Shown here in pieces: positions 8,860 through 16,847 of a stretch of DNA of 64,000 bases (its first letter is position 1; every line of letters begins with the position of its first letter). Position numbers and translations under genes: made by a program. The notes beneath the pieces were generated by a model that had not been told where the DNA came from, did no database searches, and saw only the letters and a program-made list of their open reading frames with translations. The stretch is from UBA8296 sp031581145 (GTDB taxonomy: Bacteria; Bacteroidota; Rhodothermia; Balneolales; Balneolaceae): NCBI GenBank assembly GCA_031581145.1, contig JAVLBP010000005.1:26767-90766 (forward strand). The letters run 5' to 3'.

Positions 8860-9912
8860 ATGAGATTTGCTGACTATGCCAAAATTTATGTAACGGCAGG
8901 CCGTGGTGGTGATGGCTCAGTCCATTTTCGTCGAGAAAAATATGTACCCAAAGGGGGACCTGATGGTGGAGATGGAGGCAAAGGGGGGAGTGTTGTACTT
9001 AAGGGGAACCCTCAGCTTAACACCATTTTAGATCTCCGGTATCGAAAATTCATCAAAGCAAAACCAGGAAAGCCTGGTGCAGGATCTCGAAAATCTGGCA
9101 AACAAGGTGAAGATATTGTCTTGGATGTTCCTTTAGGGACCCTTGTTAAAGATACGGAGACATCACAACAAATAGGTGAGATCATTTATGAGGATCAAAC
9201 CATTGTGATCGCTGAAGGTGGAGATGGTGGTCTTGGCAACTGGCATTTTAGGAGCGCAACCCATCAAGCGCCACAAAGAGCGCAAGAGGGGCGCCCTGGA
9301 GAAGAACGAGTGGTGGAATTAGAGCTTAAACTTTTAGCAGATATTGGGTTGGTTGGATTCCCAAATGCCGGAAAAAGCACCTTACTATCTGTTGTCTCAG
9401 ATGCAAAACCCAAAATTGCATCCTATCCATTTACGACGATTGAGCCCAACTTAGGGGTAGCGCAATTGTCAAATTATAGAAGTTTCGTGATGGCCGATAT
9501 CCCAGGAATCATCGAGGGAGCTCATGAAGGCAAGGGATTAGGGCTGCAATTTTTACGGCATATCGAACGAAACCAATGTTTGTTGTTTGTGATTTCATCC
9601 CAAACGAAGATCACTGAAGAGTACCAGGTGTTGCTTAATGAACTCAGCTCTTATGAGCCCTCTTTGCTCACGCTGCCCCGGGTTTTAGCGATTACCAAAA
9701 TGGATTTGTTGGGGGATGTGCCACTGGACCAACCTTTGCCAAAAGATCCTCAATGCGATGTTGTGTTATGCTCTTCAGTGACAAACCAAGGAATAGATAA
9801 GCTAAAAGAGACGTTATGGACAAAGCTCAAAGAGCTTAATCCACCCGATACCGAATCATGGAGAGAGCCACCCGACGATGATGCTCACCCCTCAAAGGAT
9901 ATGCCACACTAG
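8860..9912 (+). CDS. obgE: GTPase ObgE/CgtA
   Basis: An essential ribosome-assembly and stress GTPase. The glycine-rich Obg fold starts at MRFADYAKIYVTAGRGGDG, so the ATG at 8860 (350 residues) is preferred; an upstream in-frame ATG at 8782 would add 26 residues that do not match the family. The G domain begins near residue 160 with GFPNAGKST (G1). DIPGIIEGAH (G3), ITKMD (G4) and SSVT (G5) are also visible. The C-terminus after the G domain is short and acidic/proline-rich, with no recognisable OCT domain. dprA starts three bases after the stop. Confidence 0.95.
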   Translation: MRFADYAKIYVTAGRGGDGSVHFRREKYVPKGGPDGGDGGKGGSVVLKGNPQLNTILDLRYRKFIKAKPGKPGAGSRKSGKQGEDIVLDVPLGTLVKDTETSQQIGEIIYEDQTIVIAEGGDGGLGNWHFRSATHQAPQRAQEGRPGEERVVELELKLLADIGLVGFPNAGKSTLLSVVSDAKPKIASYPFTTIEPNLGVAQLSNYRSFVMADIPGIIEGAHEGKGLGLQFLRHIERNQCLLFVISSQTKITEEYQVLLNELSSYEPSLLTLPRVLAITKMDLLGDVPLDQPLPKDPQCDVVLCSSVTNQGIDKLKETLWTKLKELNPPDTESWREPPDDDAHPSKDMPH

Positions 9913-9915
9913 GTC

Positions 9916-11043
9916 GTGGAAAGGGTCCCAGTCCCCATAGAAAGGCTTCTTGCACTTTCTATTTATCCCAATGTGGGTGTCAAAACGTTGAATCAATTGT
10001 TGGATGCACACTTGGAATGTCCCAGTTCGACTTGGAACCCACAGTGGCTCCAAGACATGAGCGTCAAGAAAGCACCCCTAGCTAGGGTCATTTCTGATGG
10101 CATTATTCCTGAGGGTTTGCTTCGAGAAGCACGTGGGTGGATGCTAGAGTCTCAAAAGATTGAGGCTGCAATCGTAACCAGGCTAGATCCTGAATACCCA
10201 GAGATGATTCGTCATATTTTTGAACCACCCCCATTTTTATGGATGAGAGGGGATCTTGAGGCTCTAAAGAGACCTTTATTATCGGTTGTGGGCACACGCC
10301 GACCCACGCATACGGCTGTTCGAGAGACAAAAATCATTGTCGAGGATTGTGCAAGAGCAGGTTTGGGCATTGTAAGTGGACTTGCCCAAGGTATTGATCA
10401 AGTAGCGCATCGTGCGGCTTTAGATGCAGGAGGAGTCACCTTGGCAGTGTTTGGGTCCGGCATTAACCGGGTCTATCCAGCGCAACATCGTGCACTGGCC
10501 AAAGAAATATTACAACAAGGTGGGCTACACATCTCTGAATTCCCACCAGGCGCTCCTCCGGCCAAACACCATTTTGTCAAACGGAATCGCATTATCAGTG
10601 GCCTTTCTCGTGCGTGTTTGCTAGGCCAATCAGCACGTAAAGGGGGGAGTATGATTACCCAGTCGTATGTCAAAGAACAAGGACGCGACTTTTATGCCAT
10701 CCCCTATGCACCTAGTGAGCCTCAAAGTGGTGGGTCACTCTATGCACTTCGCGATGGAGCATCGTTGACAAGGTCGGCCAATGATATTCTCTCTGAGAGT
10801 TATGAAGAGATTCCATTAGAGTCTGATGCTACGACTGCCGACTCAACACAAGCGACGACCCCAACACTCACATTATTACAATCCGAAATCTTGAGTAGAT
10901 GCGACTCAACGCCTATATCCATCGATGTATTGATGCAAGCGATGCCAAATCAACGTAGCGAGGTCCTTTATGCGTTAGTAGAACTGGAATGGCTCCAACA
11001 CATTAAGCGGTTGCCAGGAGATCAGTATATTCGGCTTGAATAA
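9916..11043 (+). CDS. dprA: DNA-processing protein DprA
   Basis: A 375-residue DprA/Smf. It loads RecA onto incoming single-stranded DNA during natural transformation. The start is a GTG three bases after obgE; no ATG is nearby. The N-terminal helical region (about 1-100) precedes the Rossmann-like DprA domain with VVGTRRPT near 118, SGLAQGID near 155, FGSGINRVYPAQH near 180 and KGGSMIT near 245. The final 65 residues (about 310-375) fit the winged-helix DML1-like domain. Its presence is consistent with competence, which is relevant to the hybrid dusB locus downstream, but no other competence genes are in the window. Confidence 0.95.
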   Translation: MERVPVPIERLLALSIYPNVGVKTLNQLLDAHLECPSSTWNPQWLQDMSVKKAPLARVISDGIIPEGLLREARGWMLESQKIEAAIVTRLDPEYPEMIRHIFEPPPFLWMRGDLEALKRPLLSVVGTRRPTHTAVRETKIIVEDCARAGLGIVSGLAQGIDQVAHRAALDAGGVTLAVFGSGINRVYPAQHRALAKEILQQGGLHISEFPPGAPPAKHHFVKRNRIISGLSRACLLGQSARKGGSMITQSYVKEQGRDFYAIPYAPSEPQSGGSLYALRDGASLTRSANDILSESYEEIPLESDATTADSTQATTPTLTLLQSEILSRCDSTPISIDVLMQAMPNQRSEVLYALVELEWLQHIKRLPGDQYIRLE

Positions 11044-11103
11044 TTTGAAAACAAAGGTTGTAGGCTCCAATCCCTCATTCTCAAATCCTTCTTCCAACGT
11101 CAC

Positions 11104-12684
11104 GTGAACTCTGAACAGCGATCAACACTGCAGCAGAAGCAAAAGCAAGCACAAGGGCAAACCTTGTCGCCGCAACAAATCCAGTATGTGAAATTGTTGC
11201 AATTACCCACTCTAGCGTTTGAGCAACGGGTAAAATCTGAGCTTGAGGAAAATCCACTCCTAGAGGAGGATACGCCTTGGGACGCTACGGAGTTGTCAGA
11301 CAGTGACTCAACCGACGAACATACTGCCGAGTCAGAGTTGGAGGAAAAAGACCAAGAGCCCTCTGATGAGTGGGAAGAGTATCTCCAAAATAGTGAAGCA
11401 ACCGATGATGTTGTCAATCAACGTCCTGCACAAAAAGAGATCGATCGGCCTGATCCTTACGTAATGAATCTGCTAGAGCGCCTTGAGCAAGAAGTTCATT
11501 TGATGGATCTAGATCCGATGGACGAAGCGATTGCTGAGCAAATTTTGGGCTCACTGGATGATGATGGGTACTTTCGTCGTGACGAGACGGCGATTGCAGA
11601 CCGTCTTGCCTTTGACCAAGGCTTCCCCGTCAATGAACACGATATTGAACGAGTTCGTCAGCTTGTGATGCGTCTTGAGCCGATTGGAGTTGCTGCAAAA
11701 ACACTTCAGGAGTGCCTTTGGGTACAGCTTAATGAGGCAGACCATGACAGTCGGCTGGATTCACCGGTAAAACTTGCATCAGATATTGTGGGCAATCATT
11801 GGCCGTTGTTTGAAGCAAAACATTGGACGACACTCCAAGAGCAATTGGGTCTTACGCAGGAGGAGTTAACGCCAGCCCTTGAACGGATTCGAGCTTGTAA
11901 TCCCAAACCAGGCTCCATTGAAGGGGATGATTCTCCTCAGTGGGTTATTCAAGAACCAGATGTGAGGATACAATTTTACACCTTTGGTGAATTGTCTCAA
12001 CTCGATGTAACGACACGAGCCTCATGGCTCGCGAATGGAGTCGATGGAGCGGCTCAAATCGAAACCGATGAGGGGGTATTTGTTATAAAACTCCATCCTA
12101 GAAACGCGCCCAAGCTTCGTTTATCAAGGCATTACAAAGCCATGTGGGACCAGCTTCAAGACTCTTCGTCTGAATCGAAATCCAAGGAGAACGAAGAGAC
12201 CCGAGCATTTATCAAAGAAAAGATTGATGCAGCCACATGGTTCATGGACTCCATTGAGCAGCGCAAGCAAACGTTTTTGAGGACGATGACGGCCATTGTA
12301 CGGCATCAAACGGTCTATTTATCCACCGGAAAAGGGCTTAAACCCATGATTTTAAAAGATATTGCTGAAGACATTGGCATGGATATCTCAACAATTTCCC
12401 GAGTGGTAAAAGGAAAATCTCTTCAAACACCTCACCATAACCTTCAACTCAGAGACTTATTTACCGAAGGCATCCCTCTAAAAGACGGAGGTGAACTTTC
12501 TAGTTCGGACGTTAAGGAGAAAATCCGAGCATGGATTCAGGACGAAGACCCAACAGCCCCCCTTGGCGACCAGACGCTCACGGATCAACTCAACCAAGAG
12601 GGAATTCAAATTGCAAGACGAACCGTAGCCAAGTACCGCGAGCTTATGCAAATCCCTGTGGCTCGGCGTCGAAAGCAGTCATAA
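11104..12684 (+). CDS. rpoN: RNA polymerase sigma-54 factor
   Basis: A 526-residue sigma-54 starting at GTG 11104. Region I is glutamine-rich (LSPQQIQYVKLLQLPT, about residues 20-36) and is followed by an acidic region II (55-105). The core-binding domain covers about 115-270. The helix-turn-helix region contains IAEDIGMDISTISRVVKGKSLQTP near 425, and the RpoN box ARRTVAKYRE lies near 507. It directs transcription from -24/-12 promoters with AAA+ activators, none of which is encoded nearby. Its stop overlaps that of the convergent membrane protein gene by six bases. Confidence 0.96.
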   Translation: MNSEQRSTLQQKQKQAQGQTLSPQQIQYVKLLQLPTLAFEQRVKSELEENPLLEEDTPWDATELSDSDSTDEHTAESELEEKDQEPSDEWEEYLQNSEATDDVVNQRPAQKEIDRPDPYVMNLLERLEQEVHLMDLDPMDEAIAEQILGSLDDDGYFRRDETAIADRLAFDQGFPVNEHDIERVRQLVMRLEPIGVAAKTLQECLWVQLNEADHDSRLDSPVKLASDIVGNHWPLFEAKHWTTLQEQLGLTQEELTPALERIRACNPKPGSIEGDDSPQWVIQEPDVRIQFYTFGELSQLDVTTRASWLANGVDGAAQIETDEGVFVIKLHPRNAPKLRLSRHYKAMWDQLQDSSSESKSKENEETRAFIKEKIDAATWFMDSIEQRKQTFLRTMTAIVRHQTVYLSTGKGLKPMILKDIAEDIGMDISTISRVVKGKSLQTPHHNLQLRDLFTEGIPLKDGGELSSSDVKEKIRAWIQDEDPTAPLGDQTLTDQLNQEGIQIARRTVAKYRELMQIPVARRRKQS

Positions 12685-14109
12685 TAAATCTGCCATGAGA
12701 AGTGCCGTTTGTCCAGCGTTTGTTTGAAGCAATAACAACAGTATAAAGCCTGGTAAGCCAACAGAAAGAAGTGACCATAGGGTTGATTTCAAGATGACAA
12801 CATGTTGTTTTGGGCGCGACATATTCCATATCGCAACAACCCCAAAGAATGCCTGAAAGCCCACAGCCCCACCAAGAATCCATCCAATCCCTTGGTCGAG
12901 CACACCCAGGCCATAGAGTACGACCCATCCAACCCACCAAACCCCGTGAAGATGCTCCATCCACCCAAGAATAGAACTGGATTCCGAAAGCGATGGCTGA
13001 TGTGAACTGATGTAGACAAGCAGCCATTGATAACCCACCCAACAAAAAATAATAGGAAACCAAAACCACAAGCCCATCCAGTACTTGTCGATGGGATAAG
13101 GGAGAATCGCTGCGCTCATCCACCCATGGGTAACTTGCGCAGAAAACCCACCCATCAACCATGAGGGGATAATGGACGAGATAAACAACACCGCTGCCAG
13201 CATCCATATGACACTCCAACGACCCTCTCTAAGATTGCGAGAGTTACGCAACGTCACACCAGCTCGACCATTGATGAAGGTGCGATAGAGTCGTTGTGAG
13301 TAGTACTTCTGGCGTCGTATAAATAAGGCAAAGACCATAAAAACAATGCCCCATAATATCGTTGGTTGACGAGAAAGAGCATTGTCAGGTTGCTCCTCCG
13401 CAAAAGGAATAGCCGTTCGTCTCCCATCAGCCCAGTCACCAAAGATGGGACCTAAAGCTGGCTTCAGCGTTAGTATCTGTTTATATAACGACTCCTCTAT
13501 CCAAATCGATGTAGCCGAGCTTTCACGTAGAGACTCCAACACGATTAACATCTCAGGAAGCGTAGCATCAGGCCATGGTCCCACCCAAATGTCACCCTCC
13601 AGGAGTCCATTATCTAGCCCATTCAATGTGGCGTCCAAATCAGCTAAAGAGACAATCCATTCTGTGTGATCCACAGCGCTTAATGATGGTGGACGTGGAA
13701 GGATGGAAGGGTCATCTCCATCGAGTGTGACACCATCGCGAGACCACAGCTCAAAGGTTTGTAATCGTGAGCGATTTGGGGAGAGTAAATAAAGCTGATC
13801 AGTCACCTGGTGGTATCGATCCATTGTCAGCGCATGGGCTTCATCATCCTCGATCGTAGAGGGCGCAAACCATAAATAGGGTTCTGGGTAGACCCACCGC
13901 TTTGAGACCCCCTCGACACCACCCGACATGCCTGAATCGGCTGTAACACGTTGATTACTCCAAATTCCAACCTTGAGCGGGGATTGCGCCGATTCCCCAA
14001 TCGCAGATTGCCCGAATGCCAACTGCCCAAACGCCAACTGGCCAACTAAAAGGCAGCTCCAAATGCAGGCGAATCCCATCACCAATGCTCTCATGGTACA
14101 CCAACTCAT
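12679..14109 (-). CDS. Exported/integral membrane protein of unknown function
   Basis: Not recognised with certainty. From the ATG at 14109 (MSWCTMRALVMG) it has a signal peptide ending near QLAFGQ and a soluble region of about 200 residues (mentions of SPNRSRLQTFELWSRDG and WVGPWPDATLPEM). About six hydrophobic segments follow in the C-terminal 230 residues (e.g. ILWGIVFMVFALFI, VIWMLAAVLFISSIIPSWL, LWFWFPIIFCWVGY, PGFILLLLLQ). The C-terminal part resembles the Bacteroidota DUF4271 type, but this is a guess. Upstream starts exist at 14160 (ATG) and 14190 (TTG, overlapping the lrp stop); the extra residues are mostly 15-bp-repeat-encoded. Cotranscription with the Lrp gene is likely. Confidence 0.6.
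   Translation of the reverse strand: MSWCTMRALVMGFACIWSCLLVGQLAFGQLAFGQSAIGESAQSPLKVGIWSNQRVTADSGMSGGVEGVSKRWVYPEPYLWFAPSTIEDDEAHALTMDRYHQVTDQLYLLSPNRSRLQTFELWSRDGVTLDGDDPSILPRPPSLSAVDHTEWIVSLADLDATLNGLDNGLLEGDIWVGPWPDATLPEMLIVLESLRESSATSIWIEESLYKQILTLKPALGPIFGDWADGRRTAIPFAEEQPDNALSRQPTILWGIVFMVFALFIRRQKYYSQRLYRTFINGRAGVTLRNSRNLREGRWSVIWMLAAVLFISSIIPSWLMGGFSAQVTHGWMSAAILPYPIDKYWMGLWFWFPIIFCWVGYQWLLVYISSHQPSLSESSSILGWMEHLHGVWWVGWVVLYGLGVLDQGIGWILGGAVGFQAFFGVVAIWNMSRPKQHVVILKSTLWSLLSVGLPGFILLLLLQTNAGQTALLMADLL
13981..14040 (-). repeat. 15-bp tandem repeat, about 4 copies
   Basis: Units such as CCCAAACGCCAACTG and CCCGAATGCCAACTG (plus strand) encode QLAFG, QLAFG, QSAIG and a diverged ESAQS just after the signal peptide of the membrane protein. 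Period 15 keeps the reading frame. Confidence 0.75.
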
Positions 14110-14124
14110 GCGTGACCGATTTAT

Positions 14125-14160
14125 GTTCAATCGATACACGTTCAATCGACACACGTTCAT
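14125..14160 (-). repeat. 15-bp tandem repeat, 2.5 copies, at the 5' end of the membrane protein gene
   Basis: GTTCAATCGATACAC and GTTCAATCGACACAC are adjacent, followed by a partial GTTCATCC copy. They lie between the Lrp gene stop and the preferred ATG, so they are either leader DNA or an N-terminal extension. Confidence 0.7.
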
Positions 14161-14186
14161 CCCATGTAAGCTCACCCATTGCAAGA

Positions 14187-14675
14187 TCAACGACCTGCCC
14201 CCTTTACCGTAACCGTTTTTTCAATCGGGATGTTTTGGGACTCTTTGAAGGTTGACAACACAATATTAGACCGTGTTTTACTCACGCCCCCCCATGACTG
14301 CACTTGGGATAAAAATTGTTCAAAGGTGGTGGTATTCTTTGTTCGAACTTTAAGCATGTGAGACCCTTCACCCGTAATACTATGACATTCTAACACCTCA
14401 GGGTGTTCAGAGGCATGTTTAACAAACTCTGGATAATGATGGGAGCCATCCACTTCCACAAAAATGAACGCCGTGATGTCAAAATGAAATGATGTTGCGT
14501 CGAGAATAGCAACATAGTCTTGAATTAACCCCCGCTCCTCCAATTTCCTCATTCTCTCCGAGACGGAAGGCACTGACAAATGAACCACATCAGCAATTTC
14601 ATTTCTCTGCGCGCGCCCAGCTTTTTGAAGGTGATTTAAGATTTTGATGTCAATTTCATCCAAGACAACACTCAT
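14187..14675 (-). CDS. Lrp/AsnC family transcriptional regulator
   Basis: A 162-residue Lrp-type regulator. The N-terminal winged helix-turn-helix (about 5-60) contains LDEIDIKILNHLQKAGR and SVPSVSERMRKLEERGLI. The RAM (AsnC-type) ligand-binding domain covers about 70-145 with the typical VLECHSITGEGSHMLKV stretch. Such proteins form octamers and respond to amino acids; the ligand cannot be read from sequence. The N-terminus has the typical length and the ATG is at 14675. It is divergent from serS across 182 bases that hold no obvious gene, and in the same direction as the membrane protein downstream. Confidence 0.92.
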   Translation of the reverse strand: MSVVLDEIDIKILNHLQKAGRAQRNEIADVVHLSVPSVSERMRKLEERGLIQDYVAILDATSFHFDITAFIFVEVDGSHHYPEFVKHASEHPEVLECHSITGEGSHMLKVRTKNTTTFEQFLSQVQSWGGVSKTRSNIVLSTFKESQNIPIEKTVTVKGAGR

Positions 14676-14857
14676 TTACGCCCCGTATTTAGGATTTAAA
14701 GTCAAAGTTATTAATGTGAATATTCAAGATAACCTAACAATATTTGGCAATCAATCGATGTTGGGACAGCGCAAGAAAGGTCAAGACCCCTTAACCTACC
14801 ATGTTAATGTACGTTTCTGACTCACGGAACTCATCGATATTTCATACCTTTTGAGCC

Positions 14858-16141
14858 ATGTTAGATATCCAACGATTACGTGAACACCCCGACCTGATTA
14901 AGCAAGGGATGCTTGCCAAAGGTGAAACAGAAACCTCCTTGGTGGATAATGCCATTCAAGCAGATGAAACCTGGCGACAAGCTGTAGCTGAGCTTGATAG
15001 CAAAAGGGCAGAAGCCAATAAGCAGGCTAAAGAGATTGGCCAGTTAATGGCTCAAGGCAAAAAAGATGAAGCAGAGGCGATTATTGCCAAAACAGGGGAG
15101 GCCAAAGAGGCTCTAAAAACCCTTGAAGAGGGGCTTTTGGAGCTTAAAGAGGCACGAGACGGTTACCTACTACGTATCCCCAATATCCCACATGAGTCTG
15201 TCCCGGTTGGGTCAACTCCCGAGGATAATCAAGCCATACACCACCACGGGGAGGCTCTCTCGGATACTTGGAGAAAGCCTCACTGGGAGATTGCCGAGGA
15301 GCAGGGGTGGATTGATTTCAAGCGTGGAGTTAAAGTGACGGGGGCGGGATTTCCATTTTATGTTGGCCCCATTGCACGACTCCAAAGAGCCCTAATCCAA
15401 TATTTCTTAGACACTGCCTCAGATGCTGGGTTTACTGAGATACAACCCCCTTTTGTGGTGAATGAAGACTCCGCTCGGGGAACGGGGCAGATTCCTGATA
15501 AGGAAGATATGATGTATGTGATTCCAAGAGATGAATTTTTCACCATTCCTACAGCTGAAGTTCCAGTGACCAATTTTCATCGCGATGAAGTGCTTTCTGC
15601 ATCGGACTTACCCCTTAAGTACTGCGCCTATACTCCTTGTTGGCGACGAGAGGCAGGATCCTATGGCAAAGAGGTTCGTGGGCTCAATAGGCTCCACCAA
15701 TTTGACAAGGTTGAGCTCGTTTATATGGTCCCAGCTTCGACCTCCTATGAAGCGCTCGAGGAATTGCGCTCTTATGTGGAGTCTTTAATCGAAGCTTTGG
15801 GGCTTTCCTATCGCACGTTACTCATGTGCACAGCAGACATGGGCTTCACGCAGTCCAAAAAGTATGATATGGAGGTTTGGAGCCCAGGTCAGCAACGGTG
15901 GTTAGAAGTCAGTTCTTGCTCCAATTTCGAAGATTTTCAAGCGCGAAGAATGATGATTCGTGCCAAAGATGAGCAAGGGGCTATTGAGCTTGTCCACACG
16001 CTGAATGGCTCCGGTCTTGCTCTTCCTCGAATTGTTGCAGCGATCATTGAGCAATATCAGCAACCGAACGGGGAAATCCAGGTTCCTGACGTGTTACGCC
16101 CTTATATGAGGACAGATTCTCTGGGAATTTCCTCAGACTGA
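14858..16141 (+). CDS. serS: Serine--tRNA ligase
   Basis: A 427-residue class II seryl-tRNA synthetase. The N-terminal antiparallel coiled-coil arm that grips the long variable arm of tRNA-Ser spans about 25-105 (rich in A, K, E, Q). The catalytic core includes a TAEVPVTNFHRDE stretch near 230, motif 2 (CWRREAGSYGKEVRGL) near 262 and motif 3 (NGSGLALPRIVAAIIE) near 383. The start MLDIQRLREHPD is canonical. Its 3' end overlaps the native 3' end of the broken dusB copy by 40 bases, showing that those two genes were convergent neighbours before the insertion. Confidence 0.97.
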   Translation: MLDIQRLREHPDLIKQGMLAKGETETSLVDNAIQADETWRQAVAELDSKRAEANKQAKEIGQLMAQGKKDEAEAIIAKTGEAKEALKTLEEGLLELKEARDGYLLRIPNIPHESVPVGSTPEDNQAIHHHGEALSDTWRKPHWEIAEEQGWIDFKRGVKVTGAGFPFYVGPIARLQRALIQYFLDTASDAGFTEIQPPFVVNEDSARGTGQIPDKEDMMYVIPRDEFFTIPTAEVPVTNFHRDEVLSASDLPLKYCAYTPCWRREAGSYGKEVRGLNRLHQFDKVELVYMVPASTSYEALEELRSYVESLIEALGLSYRTLLMCTADMGFTQSKKYDMEVWSPGQQRWLEVSSCSNFEDFQARRMMIRAKDEQGAIELVHTLNGSGLALPRIVAAIIEQYQQPNGEIQVPDVLRPYMRTDSLGISSD

Positions 16142-16736
16142 GCCACTGCGGGTTTCCTGTTCGAAGCGTGTTGGCGTGCGGCGTCATCGTCAACAGCCTC
16201 AAATGAACGAAGACGAGCCAGTATCTCAGTAGGATCTTCCATCGTGATAATAGACGTACGTAGCTGTTTGCCTCCACGGATCCCTTTGAGGTATGCGCCA
16301 TAATGTTTTTTCATAATGTTGACACCAAAACGTTCTCCATGGTGTTCTACAGATCGCTCAAGCTGAGTCGCACATGCCTCTACTCGCCTTGCTGCTTTCA
16401 TGGGCGCAAGTTGCTCGCCATGATCTAAAAGCGCACGCGCTTGTTCAAAGATGAAGGGGTTGCCAATCGCTCCACGTCCAATCATGACGCCATCCACACC
16501 AGTTTCATCAAACATTTTTTTTGCCAATTCTGGCGTGGTTACATCTCCATTGCCAATCAGAGGAATCGTGAAACCAGGGGTCTCTTTAATTTTGGCCAAC
16601 CACTCCCATCGTGCATCGCCTTTATACTTTTGATTTCGGGTCCGGGCATGAACCGTCAGTGCTTTTACACCAACCTCTTGGAGCATGAGTGCCACTTCTT
16701 GAATTTTGATGGAGTCTTCATCCCAGCCAAGACGTG
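16102..16736 (-). pseudogene. 3' remnant of the native tRNA-dihydrouridine synthase gene (dusB)
   Basis: The reading frame matches residues from LGWDEDSIKIQEV to the C-terminus of a DusB-type protein but has no N-terminal half. At 16736 the similarity to the intact gene stops abruptly, and an in-frame TAA lies a short way upstream, so the internal ATG at 16695 (MALMLQEVG) can only give a 197-residue fragment without the FMN-site cysteine region. Its C-terminus (GAYLKGIRGGKQLRTSII, then an extended acidic/basic tail) differs from that of the intact copy at 19329-20330. The overlap with serS suggests this is the original chromosomal 3' end, now orphaned. Confidence 0.85.
16319..16736. repeat. 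418-bp direct duplication, left copy (dusB segment)
   Basis: Identical to 19477-19894 at a constant offset of 3158, except for two substitutions I could find (16397 T versus G, 16405 C versus T). Outside 16736 similarity ends at one base; on the other side it decays into diverged dus homology. Direct orientation. Confidence 0.92.
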
Positions 16737-16781
16737 AATCTTGTATGGAATCTGAAAAATGTAAACATAATCTTTACAGTT

Positions 16782-16811
16782 TTGTGATTATTCCTAAATT
16801 GATAGTATAGT
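16782..16811 (+). promoter_or_regulatory. Possible sigma-70-type promoter for the DUF4838 gene
   Basis: TTGTGA (16782-16787) and TATAGT (16806-16811) are separated by 18 bases and end about 36 bases before the ATG at 16848. The match is reasonable but not exact. The promoter lies inside the foreign insert, so the gene could have arrived with its own promoter. Confidence 0.35.
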
Positions 16812-16847
16812 CCACTTGCAAAATCAAAAATAAAGTCGGTTGTAGCT

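Noticed and set aside
11100..11417. Ser-rich minus-strand ORF opposite rpoN
   Set aside because: It mirrors the Gln/Glu-rich N-terminus of sigma-54 in another frame and has no supporting domain or context.
16102..16695. A second, independent tRNA-dihydrouridine synthase gene
   Set aside because: It lacks the N-terminal half with the FMN-site cysteine, and similarity to the intact copy stops at one base; it is a remnant.
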